DNA from: Ignavibacteria bacterium
GTDB taxonomy: Bacteria > Bacteroidota > Ignavibacteria > Tepidaquicellales > OLB5
Direction: 5' to 3'
Assembly: GCA_030835025.1 (NCBI GenBank)
Contig: JAUQWS010000045.1
Span: forward strand, 1-40,129
DNA length: 40,129 nucleotides
The position numbers and the translations under genes were made by a program. This document shows, piece by piece, positions 24,515-32,981 of this stretch. Every line of letters begins with the position of its first letter. The stretch's first letter is position 1. The notes under the pieces are model-generated. The model did not search any database. It had not been told where the DNA came from and saw only the letters and a program-made list of their open reading frames with translations.

Positions 24515-25234
24515 ATGAACCGCAGAGGACTCTCTAAAGATGTACTGGCAGTCATTGCACCGCCTGTTTGGGATACTTATTATTACGTGAGCGTACTGAC
24601 ACGCAAAGCATACGAAAAGACAATTCCCCCACTGCTTGATGACGGAATGAAATACGATATAGTTGATTACGGATGCGGTGCAAGGCCGTATGAACATATG
24701 TTCGGGGATCACATTAACACATATACCGGTATTGATGTAGGGAACAATCCCAAAGCAAACATAAACATACAGCCGGGTGAGGATCTGAAGATAGAAAGCT
24801 CATCGGTTGATTTTGTCCTGTCTTCACAGGTACTTGAGCATGTTCAAAATGTTGAACAGTATATGAATGAATGCTTCAGAATACTCAAACCGGGGGGCTG
24901 CCTGCTGCTTTCTACTCACGGCACATGGCAATACCACGCTTCGCCTCATGATTACAACAGGTGGACAAGCATCGGGCTAAAGACACTTCTTGAAAAGTAT
25001 GGTTTTGAAGTCCAAAGATCGGTTCCTGTTTTGGGACAATTTGCATTGACTTCTCAGCTTAGGCTGAGTTTCTATAATTCATTCGCAAATATGATGGGGG
25101 CTGCGGGGAAAGTGCTGCTTGCACCGGTTTCTCTGTTATACCAGTTTAAGATGATGATCGAAGATATGATCACTCCGCAAAGGGTCAAACAGAGAGACTC
25201 TGCAATATTCCTTATGGTTGCTAAAAAGAAATAA
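24515..25234 (+). CDS. Class I SAM-dependent methyltransferase (second)
   Basis: 239 aa. IVDYGCGARPYEHMF (49-63) is motif I, YTGIDVG (70-76) motif II, and FVLSSQVLEHVQNVEQYMNECFRILKPGGCLLLSTHG (100-136) the post-motif region. The HASPHDYNRWT block (141-151) is common in methyltransferases of glycan clusters. It differs from the methyltransferase at 16167 and lacks its C-terminal hydrophobic segment. It is tightly packed between the flippase (2 bp) and a GT4 gene (11 bp), so all three are probably one operon. Acceptor unknown. Confidence 0.88.
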   Translation: MNRRGLSKDVLAVIAPPVWDTYYYVSVLTRKAYEKTIPPLLDDGMKYDIVDYGCGARPYEHMFGDHINTYTGIDVGNNPKANINIQPGEDLKIESSSVDFVLSSQVLEHVQNVEQYMNECFRILKPGGCLLLSTHGTWQYHASPHDYNRWTSIGLKTLLEKYGFEVQRSVPVLGQFALTSQLRLSFYNSFANMMGAAGKVLLAPVSLLYQFKMMIEDMITPQRVKQRDSAIFLMVAKKK

Positions 25235-25245
25235 GTTGTGAACTC

Positions 25246-26343
25246 ATGACAAGCGGAAAGATACTATTTGTAAAGAAAGCTGCCACAAACCCCAAGTTCA
25301 TGACTAATGATTTTGAGATATTGAGCGAAAAATATGATGTTACTTTCAGAAATGTAAAAGTTTGGAACAATATCCTTATAGTATTCACTATGCTGCGGGA
25401 ATTTATATATTTGCTCTTCAGTATCTGGAAATTCAGTCTTGTTTATATTTGGTTTGCAGATTACCACTCTTTCTTACCGGTATTTTTTGCCAAACTTGCC
25501 CGTAAAAAATGCATAATTTGTGCCGGCGGTTATGAATGTACTTACATTCCCGAAATAAACTGCGGCGTTTTTACAAGATCATCTTTCCCGAAAAGAGTCC
25601 GTTACTTCTGCGTTGCTTACAGTCTTAAGAATTGTTCACTGGTCCTTCCTGTCGATGAATCGCTAATCAAGAATACCAATACTTATATTTATTCCGATGT
25701 ATCGGGAAAAGCTGCACTGGAAGACGGCATATTGAATTTCATCCCTGAAATTAAAACAGAGCTAAGGACTCTGCATTTGGGATATGATCCCGGGAGATTC
25801 AGGCGAAGCAGCAGCGTCGAAAAAGCCAACACGGTTGTATCAGCAGGGCTGATAGTCAACGATGATGAATACAGAAGGAAGGGCTTCGATCTGCTTGTGG
25901 AAGCTGCATCACGAATGCCTGATGTTAACTTTGTGTTAATAGGGTTTAATAACCTGTTTCACAGCAGGATCAAATTGCTTGCCGGCCCGAATGTACAATT
26001 GCTCAAGATCCTGAATTATGAAAAACTGATAGTTGAGTACAGCAAAGCCAAAGTTTTTGCACAATTATCAATGTTCGAAGGCATGCCAAGCACATTGTGT
26101 GAAGCAATGTTATGTGAATGCGTTCCTGTCGGCTCTAATGTGAACGGAATACCCCTGATTATAGACAGCTGCGGTTATGTTATAAAAGAAAGAAATATAA
26201 ATTCTGTGATTGATGTTTTGAGAAGGGCATTAAATGCTCCCGCAGAAACCGGTATCAGGGCGCGTGAACGTATTGTCACAGCCTTTCCGCTTGAAAAGCG
26301 CAAAGATAAGCTATTGAAAATTATTGATTCAATTCTAAGCTAA
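25246..26343 (+). CDS. GT4-family glycosyltransferase (second)
   Basis: 365 aa. The GT-B C-lobe has the retaining-enzyme EX7E motif: E278 and E286 in MFEGMPSTLCEAML, preceded by LHLGYDPGRFR (177-187) and FVLIGFNNL (229-237). The N-lobe is atypical, with cysteine-rich IICAGGYEC and a hydrophobic face around 42-70 (NNILIVFTMLREFIYLLFSIW), which may dock to the inner membrane. It is only distantly like the GT4 enzyme at 17170. It closes the glycan locus; an 88-bp gap then separates it from the Asp-box genes. Donor and acceptor are unknown. Confidence 0.87.
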   Translation: MTSGKILFVKKAATNPKFMTNDFEILSEKYDVTFRNVKVWNNILIVFTMLREFIYLLFSIWKFSLVYIWFADYHSFLPVFFAKLARKKCIICAGGYECTYIPEINCGVFTRSSFPKRVRYFCVAYSLKNCSLVLPVDESLIKNTNTYIYSDVSGKAALEDGILNFIPEIKTELRTLHLGYDPGRFRRSSSVEKANTVVSAGLIVNDDEYRRKGFDLLVEAASRMPDVNFVLIGFNNLFHSRIKLLAGPNVQLLKILNYEKLIVEYSKAKVFAQLSMFEGMPSTLCEAMLCECVPVGSNVNGIPLIIDSCGYVIKERNINSVIDVLRRALNAPAETGIRARERIVTAFPLEKRKDKLLKIIDSILS

Positions 26344-26431
26344 AACCCCCTATTGTCCTTTATTCATTTGATTTCAGGAAATGTTCTGTTAATTTTATAT
26401 TTACAGTATTCCAATAATTCAAACAGGAAAT

Positions 26432-28885
26432 ATGAGATCCTTAGTTTACTTCTTAGTCCTTCTTGGTTCAACTGCCTGTTTTTCACAGGAACTCTTCATC
26501 CCAAACAATCCGTATGATAACGTCAGCGACGCCGTAAAAGAGCGTAAGGCGTTTCAGCGGGAAAAATGGTTTTACGAACAAAGGATGTTTCCTTATAATA
26601 AACTGCCCGATGATGCATACGGTAAAGCATACGAGCAAAAAATGCAGATGCGCCGGCAGAACGGATTCTATAATGATAACATGCTTTCCTGGGTGCCGCT
26701 CGGACCTACTCCCGGTTTCTATTTCACATGGAGTAATATTTCCGGCAGAACTGTGACAGCAGCTTATGACTATACCAATCCCAACATCATTTATGTTGGC
26801 TGCGCCTTTGGCGGCGTGTGGAAATCTACAAATGCGGGTGCGAACTGGCAGGCAAAGACCGATAATACAGTTTCGCTTTCATCCGGATCAATTGTTCTGG
26901 ACCCGGTTAATCCGAACATAATATATTACGGTACCGGCGAAGCAACTTACAGTGCTGCATCATATTACGGCCGGGGAATCCTGAAATCGACTGATGCAGG
27001 AAATACATGGACTAACTATACAACCGGACTTCCGAACTTAACATATTGTGCGAAACTGGTGGTGAGAAATGACAGTAATAACGTGCTTCTTGCCGCAATG
27101 GGTACTTCCGGATTCTACCGGAGCACTGATGCAGGAGTAAACTGGATCCTTGTGAATGCAGGAAGATGCGACGATGTTGTTGCTTCACCAACGGGAGATA
27201 CAGTATATATCATTGGTTCAGGTGTTTCTTACAGAATGTCAACAGATGGAGGCGTTACCTTCACAGCGGTTTCCGGCTCGGGAGTAGCAATTGGCACAAG
27301 AAACCAGCTTGCCATTTGCAGGAATGCACCAAACGTCCTGTATTCTGCATCATACAGCGGCAGCTCTATCAGGGTATTTAAGTCAACAAACTACGGCTTG
27401 AATTATACTGAACCTGCCCCGGGAACAGATTTCGCAGGATCACAGGCATGGTATGATTTCTATATGCACGTGAACCCTGTCGACCCGAATTACGCTTATG
27501 TGGGTTCAATTGATATTTGGCGGACTACTAACGGCGGGACAAGTTTTCAGAATATTTCCAACGGATATACGGGCGGGCCTGTACATGTTGACCAGCATAA
27601 CATGGCTTTCCACCCGACTAATCCCGACGTGCTTATTGCAGTGAATGACGGGGGCGTATGGAGATCAACCAATCGCGGCACAGACTGGCAAAACCTGAAC
27701 AGCGATATCAGCGTAACGCAGTTTTACAGAATAGCTTCAGACCCGTCAAACGCATCGCATATCCTGGGCGGTACACAGGATAACGGCACTCAAAGGACGC
27801 TTGGCACCATGAACTGGACAGCTGCTTTTGGCGGTGATGGAGGCGAGGTTTGTTTCCAGTCACAGAACAACCTGTTCATGCTTGGCGAAACACAGAATAA
27901 CGGAGTAAGAAGATCCAACGACGGCGGAACAAGCTGGGTTAATGCAACAAACGGTTTAACCGGAACCGGTGCATGGGTCGGGCCGCTGATCTCACATCCA
28001 ACCCTGCCTGAAATATTTTACACTGCACGCCAGCAGGTTTTCAAATCAACTAACTGGGGTGTAATTTGGGAGCCAATTTCAAGCGGTACAACCGGCGTAC
28101 TAAGAGAGCTTGCTATCAGCAAATCAAATCCTGATGTACTGTTTGCAACTTACGGAGCAGCCGTTTACAGGTCAACCAACGGCGGAGTAACATTTACAAA
28201 TGTAACTGCGGGACTACCCTCAAGGGTAATAACAAGTGTATATGTTCACCCGGATTCAAGCAATGTTGCAATTGTAACATTTTCAGGATTCGGTGCAGGG
28301 AAGATATACAAAACTACTAACGGCGCAGCAAACTGGTTCAGTGTCAGCGGCAACCTGCCTGATTCGCCCTGCAATGACGGCATGTTCTATTACCCAGGAT
28401 TTTCCACAAGCACGCTTCTTGCAGCCATGGATATTGGTGTTTTTGTAACAACAGATTACGGCACAACATGGAGCGAACTTGCTGAGGGTCTGCCAAACAC
28501 TGTTTCTATCAGCCTTGATTATAATCAGGCTACCGGCAAGTTAAGGATAGGAACTCACGGAAGAGGAACTTGGGAAGCAAACGGAGTGATAGGAATAATC
28601 AGCTACAACAGCCAGGCCCCCGCTTCTTATGCGCTCAGCCAGAATTATCCGAATCCGTTTAACCCGGTAACAAATATTAAATATGACCTCCTTAGATCAG
28701 GAGAAGTAAGGCTGGCAGTATACGATATAGTTGGCAGAGAAATTGAAACAATAATTAACTCCAGGCAAAACGCAGGTTCGTATGTTGTTCAGTTCGATGC
28801 ATCACGGCTTACGTCCGGTGTTTATTTTTATACTTTGAGAACGGGTGACTATACAGCTACAAAGAAAATGGTAATTGTAAAATAG
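26432..28885 (+). CDS. T9SS-exported Asp-box (BNR/sortilin-like) repeat protein, copy 1
   Basis: 817 aa with signal peptide (cleavage near CFSQ). At least 11 Asp-box motifs of the form S-T-(D/N)-x-G-x-x-W/F are visible (KSTNAGANW, KSTDAGNTW, RSTDAGVNW, MSTDGGVTF, RTTNGGTSF, and others), as in sortilin/VPS10 and BNR propellers. A pre-propeller block FYEQRM..YN..PDDAYGKAYEQKMQMR (about 50-75) is shared nearly intact with the next gene. The last ~85 residues are a T9SS sorting domain (NYPNPFNPVTNIKYDL ... TSGVYFYTLRTGDYTATKKM). No catalytic sialidase residues are evident, so a binding or structural surface role is more likely. AGGAAA lies just before ATG. TATATTTA at 26396-26403 is a weak -7 candidate. 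Confidence 0.88.
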   Translation: MRSLVYFLVLLGSTACFSQELFIPNNPYDNVSDAVKERKAFQREKWFYEQRMFPYNKLPDDAYGKAYEQKMQMRRQNGFYNDNMLSWVPLGPTPGFYFTWSNISGRTVTAAYDYTNPNIIYVGCAFGGVWKSTNAGANWQAKTDNTVSLSSGSIVLDPVNPNIIYYGTGEATYSAASYYGRGILKSTDAGNTWTNYTTGLPNLTYCAKLVVRNDSNNVLLAAMGTSGFYRSTDAGVNWILVNAGRCDDVVASPTGDTVYIIGSGVSYRMSTDGGVTFTAVSGSGVAIGTRNQLAICRNAPNVLYSASYSGSSIRVFKSTNYGLNYTEPAPGTDFAGSQAWYDFYMHVNPVDPNYAYVGSIDIWRTTNGGTSFQNISNGYTGGPVHVDQHNMAFHPTNPDVLIAVNDGGVWRSTNRGTDWQNLNSDISVTQFYRIASDPSNASHILGGTQDNGTQRTLGTMNWTAAFGGDGGEVCFQSQNNLFMLGETQNNGVRRSNDGGTSWVNATNGLTGTGAWVGPLISHPTLPEIFYTARQQVFKSTNWGVIWEPISSGTTGVLRELAISKSNPDVLFATYGAAVYRSTNGGVTFTNVTAGLPSRVITSVYVHPDSSNVAIVTFSGFGAGKIYKTTNGAANWFSVSGNLPDSPCNDGMFYYPGFSTSTLLAAMDIGVFVTTDYGTTWSELAEGLPNTVSISLDYNQATGKLRIGTHGRGTWEANGVIGIISYNSQAPASYALSQNYPNPFNPVTNIKYDLLRSGEVRLAVYDIVGREIETIINSRQNAGSYVVQFDASRLTSGVYFYTLRTGDYTATKKMVIVK

Positions 28886-28911
28886 AAGTATCTGAATTAA
28901 GGATAAGTAAT

Positions 28912-31359
28912 ATGAAAAATCTAACTATACTGCTGCTCTTAATGGCTTCATTCACGGCGTTTGGTCAGGATCTTATGATACCTGATAACCCGTACGATAA
29001 TGCAGATGAATTCATTAAGAAACGCAACTCGTTCAACCGTGAAAGATGGTTTTACGAGCAGAGGATGTATCCGTATAATTTCATTCCTGATGATGCATAC
29101 GGAAAGGCTTATGAGCAAAAAATGCAGATGAGGACACAGTACGGATATGCGTTTGACAATTCCGTGATGTGGACTTCAATAGGTCCCTCACCGGGAGGTT
29201 ACTTCAGCTACTCAAACATATCAGGCAGAACAACAACTGTGAGATATCATCCTACAGATCCCAATATTATTTATATTGGGGCAGCTTTCGGGGGCATATG
29301 GAAATCAACTAATGGCGGCTTGAACTGGACCTCGTCTAGTGATTTTGAAGTTTCCCTTTCATCAGGATCAATTGCAATAGATCCGGCAGACAATAATATT
29401 CTGTATTATGGAACAGGCGAAGCGACATACAGCGGTGCTTCATATTACGGAAGAGGGATACTCAAATCCACGAATGCTGGTTCAACATGGGTGAATTTAA
29501 CATCCGGGCTCCCCTCTTTGACTTATTGCTCAAGAATAGTTGTAAAGCCGGGGACAAAATCTGCAGTATTTGCAGCAATGGGTAATTCCGGGCTCTACAA
29601 AAGCACAAACGGCGGCCTTAACTGGGTACAGGTTGTATCCGGCAGGTGCGATGATATTGTCTTTTCTCCCAACGGAACAAATGCTTACATATCAGGCAGC
29701 GGAACAGGTTACAGGATCTCAACGGACGGCGGTGTTACATTTACGTCAAGCTCTGCATTGACTATGGGAACAAGGAACCATCTTGCTCTATGCAAAAACT
29801 TTCCAAATGTGATCTATTGCTCCGTATATTCCGGAAGCACCATCACCGTCTTTAAATCAACCGATGCAGGAGTCACATTTAATCCGGCTGCTCCGGGTAC
29901 GAACTTCAACGGCGGGCAGGCCTGGTATGATTTTTATATTCAGGTCAATCCATTTGATCCCGATTATGCCTATGTAGGCTCAATAGATATCTGGAGGACT
30001 ACGGACGGAGGCACATCTTTTGCAAACATAACGAACGGTTATTCCGGCGGTTCGGTTCATGTAGACCAGCATAATATGGACTTCAATCCCGTCAACTCCG
30101 ATGAACTTATTGCAGTTAACGATGGCGGAGTTTGGAAGTCATCTGACCGCGGGACAAGCTGGACAAATCTGAATGCAGGGCTGACGCTGACACAATTCTA
30201 CCGTATAGCGGCAGATCCCTCTAATGTTCTGCATGTAATGGGCGGTACGCAAGATAACGGAACACAAAGGACATTAGGCACTCAGGAGTGGAATGCAGCA
30301 TTTGGCGGTGACGGCGGAGAAGTATGCTTCCATTCACAAAACCCGCTCCATATTCTTGGAGAAACCCAGAATAACGGAGTAAGAAGATCTGAAGACGGCG
30401 GAACCAGTTGGATGTCAGCAACAAGCGGACTTTCAGGATCCGGCTCGTGGGTTGGTCCGCTTATTTCACACCCGGTAACCCCAGAGGTCTTTTATACTGC
30501 CAGACAACAGGTTTTCATCAGTACAAACAGAGGTGCAAGCTGGAGTGCAATTTCTTCCGGTACTTCAGGGACGATAAGGGAAATGGCAATAAGCAGGTCT
30601 GATCCATCGGTCATGTTCGCAACATCAGGCTCACAGGTATTTAAGTCAACAAACGCAGGAACAACATACACAAATGTAACCAGCGGACTGCCCACAAGAA
30701 CGATCACAGGAATTTACGTTCATCCTGATTCTTCAAATGTTGCAGTTGTTACATTTTCCGGATTTGGTGCAGGCAAAGTATATAAAACAACAAACGGAGC
30801 AAGTTCCTGGATCAATATCAGCGGTAACCTTCCCGATTCCCCGGTTAACGATGTGCTTATATACTATCCCGGAGTAGCAACCAGCTTTTATTATGCTGCT
30901 ATGGATATCGGCGTGTTTGTAACAAGCAATTTCGGGGAATCATGGACTGAACTTGCAGACGGACTGCCAAATACCGTAGCTATGCATCTTGATTTTAACC
31001 AGGCAACCAATAAACTGAGGATAGGAACACACGGCAGGGGTGTTTGGGAAACTGATATTCCCGTCGGTTTGGTGAATTATAATAACCAGGTTCCGGCATC
31101 ATACAGGCTTGAACAGAACTATCCTAATCCGTTTAATCCTTTCACAAACATTAAATACAGCATTGTCAACAGCGGATTTGTGAAACTTGCCGTTTATGAT
31201 ATGCTGGGAAGAGAACTTAGATCTATAATAAGTCAGGACCAAAAACCCGGCACTTACACGGCACAATTTGACGCATCAAAACTCACAAGCGGAGTGTATT
31301 TTTACAGGCTTGAAGCCGGGGATTTTGTTGAAACAAGAAAGATGATTCTGGTGAAGTAG
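28912..31359 (+). CDS. T9SS-exported Asp-box repeat protein, copy 2
   Basis: 815 aa, a close paralog of the gene 26 bp upstream: the same order of Asp boxes, the same pre-propeller block, the identical 16-mer PDDAYGKAYEQKMQMR, and the same stretch DNGTQRTLGT...W.AAFGGDGGEVCF. The signal peptide ends near AFGQD. The sorting domain reads NYPNPFNPFTNIKYSI...TSGVYFYRLEAGDFVETRKM. The close spacing and lack of a terminator between them indicate one transcript that ends at the hairpin at 31385. Divergence is spread along the length rather than in one block, which suggests an old duplication. Function unknown. Confidence 0.88.
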   Translation: MKNLTILLLLMASFTAFGQDLMIPDNPYDNADEFIKKRNSFNRERWFYEQRMYPYNFIPDDAYGKAYEQKMQMRTQYGYAFDNSVMWTSIGPSPGGYFSYSNISGRTTTVRYHPTDPNIIYIGAAFGGIWKSTNGGLNWTSSSDFEVSLSSGSIAIDPADNNILYYGTGEATYSGASYYGRGILKSTNAGSTWVNLTSGLPSLTYCSRIVVKPGTKSAVFAAMGNSGLYKSTNGGLNWVQVVSGRCDDIVFSPNGTNAYISGSGTGYRISTDGGVTFTSSSALTMGTRNHLALCKNFPNVIYCSVYSGSTITVFKSTDAGVTFNPAAPGTNFNGGQAWYDFYIQVNPFDPDYAYVGSIDIWRTTDGGTSFANITNGYSGGSVHVDQHNMDFNPVNSDELIAVNDGGVWKSSDRGTSWTNLNAGLTLTQFYRIAADPSNVLHVMGGTQDNGTQRTLGTQEWNAAFGGDGGEVCFHSQNPLHILGETQNNGVRRSEDGGTSWMSATSGLSGSGSWVGPLISHPVTPEVFYTARQQVFISTNRGASWSAISSGTSGTIREMAISRSDPSVMFATSGSQVFKSTNAGTTYTNVTSGLPTRTITGIYVHPDSSNVAVVTFSGFGAGKVYKTTNGASSWINISGNLPDSPVNDVLIYYPGVATSFYYAAMDIGVFVTSNFGESWTELADGLPNTVAMHLDFNQATNKLRIGTHGRGVWETDIPVGLVNYNNQVPASYRLEQNYPNPFNPFTNIKYSIVNSGFVKLAVYDMLGRELRSIISQDQKPGTYTAQFDASKLTSGVYFYRLEAGDFVETRKMILVK

Positions 31360-31384
31360 CACTCCTGAGATTCTTATAGTTATG

Positions 31385-31413
31385 AAGTCCCGTCAAAAGC
31401 GGGACTTTTTTTT
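31385..31413 (+). terminator. Rho-independent terminator after the Asp-box pair
   Basis: AAGTCCCG and CGGGACTT form an 8-bp stem with a 7-nt loop, followed by a run of T. Confidence 0.9.
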
Positions 31414-31454
31414 GACAAGGCTGCGGTGGGATCCCTTTCAAATCATTTCACATA

Positions 31455-31485
31455 TTGATTAATTGAAAATAAATCGTCATTTTTG
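31455..31485 (+). promoter_or_regulatory. Promoter of the diheme cytochrome gene
   Basis: TTG (31455-31457), 20 nt, CATTTTTG (31478-31485): seven of eight -7 bases match. The gene also has the best Shine-Dalgarno of the window, AAAGGAGG at 31497-31504, nine bases before ATG. Confidence 0.55.
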
Positions 31486-31513
31486 CCGCTATATCTAAAG
31501 GAGGATATAATAA

Positions 31514-32494
31514 ATGAAGAAATTCTTAAAGGTAGTTCTGTATCTTTTTCTGGTGGTTGTTGTCGTACTTGCAGGCGGGTATATTTATCTTATTTCTGCA
31601 TTTCCAAAAGTCAGCAATGCAACTGATCTTAAAATAGAAGCGACTCCCGAAAGGCTTGAAAGGGGCAAATACCTGGCCAACAGTTTTGCCTTTTGCATCG
31701 ATTGTCATTCAAGCAGAGATGTGAACAAATTCGGAATGCCTGTTAAGCCGGGAACAGAAGGTCAAGGCGGTGATGATTACGGCGAAGGCGCGGGTTTCGT
31801 TCCTGCAGCCAATATCACTTCTGATAAGGAAACAGGTATCGGCAGCTGGACAGACGGTGAAATTTTCCGTGCCATTACATCGGGTGTCAATAAGGATGGA
31901 AAATTCCTTGCACCTATGATGCCTTATCCGCTTTTTTCGCAGATCGACAAGGAAGATATTTATTCGATAATTGCGTATATAAGAACACTGCCTCCGATAA
32001 AGAACAAAGTGCCCGAAAAGAATCTTAAGTTCCCTGTCAGCATAATATTCAGGACGGTCCCGTCGGATCCGAAAGGATTCGGGAAAAGGCCTGATGGCAC
32101 GGATAAGGTGAAGCTTGGTGAGTATTACGGAATTGCATGCAAATTCTGTCACTCGCAAAATGAAAAAGGAGAAATGATACCCGGAAAAGAATTTGCAGGA
32201 GGAGTTGAGTTCCCATTGCCCGATGGCTCGATAGTCAGATCAGCCAACATTACTCCCGATAAAGAAACAGGAATCGGAAACCTTTCCAAGGAACTTTTTC
32301 TGGCTAAGTTCAAATCCTGCAAAGATGAAAGCAGTCTTGATCCCAAAACCAGGGGATATAATACGGTCATGGCATGGAACTTCATAGCTAAAACAGCAGC
32401 CGATGAAGACCTCATGGCAATCTACGAGTATTTGATGGCTCAGAAACCCGTAAACAATAAGGTAGAAAAGATAACTTTGCAGGGTTTAAAGTAA
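31514..32494 (+). CDS. Membrane-anchored diheme c-type cytochrome
   Basis: 326 aa. An uncleaved-looking N-terminal helix (about 4-27) anchors it. Two CxxCH heme sites are present: CIDCH (61-65) and CKFCH (209-213). Axial methionine candidates are M135/M136 in APMMPYP and M286 in VMAWNF. The two halves repeat the phrase NITxDKETGIG (100-110 and 245-255), showing internal duplication. The layout resembles the cytochrome c subunits of membrane-bound alcohol/gluconate dehydrogenases and related electron carriers; no dehydrogenase gene is here, so the partner is unknown. It is transcribed alone, between its own promoter and a bidirectional terminator. Confidence 0.88.
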   Translation: MKKFLKVVLYLFLVVVVVLAGGYIYLISAFPKVSNATDLKIEATPERLERGKYLANSFAFCIDCHSSRDVNKFGMPVKPGTEGQGGDDYGEGAGFVPAANITSDKETGIGSWTDGEIFRAITSGVNKDGKFLAPMMPYPLFSQIDKEDIYSIIAYIRTLPPIKNKVPEKNLKFPVSIIFRTVPSDPKGFGKRPDGTDKVKLGEYYGIACKFCHSQNEKGEMIPGKEFAGGVEFPLPDGSIVRSANITPDKETGIGNLSKELFLAKFKSCKDESSLDPKTRGYNTVMAWNFIAKTAADEDLMAIYEYLMAQKPVNNKVEKITLQGLK

Positions 32495-32506
32495 CAGGCT
32501 TCAGAC

Positions 32507-32544
32507 ACAACAAAAAAAGGGGGCTTGCCCCCTTTTTTTGTTGT
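32507..32544. terminator. Bidirectional terminator
   Basis: A perfect 17-bp stem (ACAACA7G5 paired with C5T7GTTGT) around CTTG separates the convergent cytochrome and CcmE-like genes. Both strands carry a 7-T tract, so it should stop transcription in both directions. Confidence 0.93.
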
Positions 32545-32574
32545 GAAAAGATCATTACTTGCAGATGTTCCTGA

Positions 32575-32922
32575 CTAGTCGATGTAAATTTCGGAGGCGT
32601 GGAAATAATCACCATGCAAATGACCCAACAGAGTAACTGTTTTCGAATCCTTAATTCCGGGCGGAAGTTCTTTATCAAATGTTACTTTCTTTTCAACTCC
32701 GCTTTTATCCTTAACAAAAAAAGTCGCTCCCCCGCCCTGGGACTGTGAGAAACCTTTTTCCGTGATCACTTCTACTGTAATAGTCTTGTTGGCAGTGCTG
32801 TTAGGATCAAATTTGCTGAAAGATTCTGTTCCCTCTTTTGATGTAAAATATACGCTGTAACCAAGATACCCCAGAAACAAAAGCACAATTACCACTATTG
32901 TAAGCTTGATCTGTTTTGTCAT
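32575..32922 (-). CDS. CcmE-like OB-fold membrane protein without heme-binding tail
   Basis: 115 aa. A membrane helix (about 7-26) is followed by a small beta domain. The phrases ATFFVKDKSGVEKKVTFDKELPPGIKDSKTVTLLGHL and YFHASEIYID follow the CcmE OB-fold pattern (FxVxD...V.Y.G.LPp...eg..V...G......F.A..I). CcmE carries heme to cytochrome c through a histidine in a C-terminal tail after the last strand; here the chain stops at YID, so that histidine is absent. H101, H103 and H108 lie within the last strands. It sits across the terminator from a cytochrome c gene, so a heme-related role is possible. CcmE kinship is a low-similarity call. Confidence 0.5.
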   Translation of the reverse strand: MTKQIKLTIVVIVLLFLGYLGYSVYFTSKEGTESFSKFDPNSTANKTITVEVITEKGFSQSQGGGATFFVKDKSGVEKKVTFDKELPPGIKDSKTVTLLGHLHGDYFHASEIYID

Positions 32923-32981
32923 TTCATATAAATTAATTATTATTAAAACTCAATTGGGATTTTTCCTTGCCAGCTTCTGTC

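Noticed and set aside
26432..31359. Sialidase function for the Asp-box proteins
   Set aside because: Asp boxes mark the fold only; the FRIP motif and catalytic Arg triad/Tyr/Glu of sialidases were not recognised.
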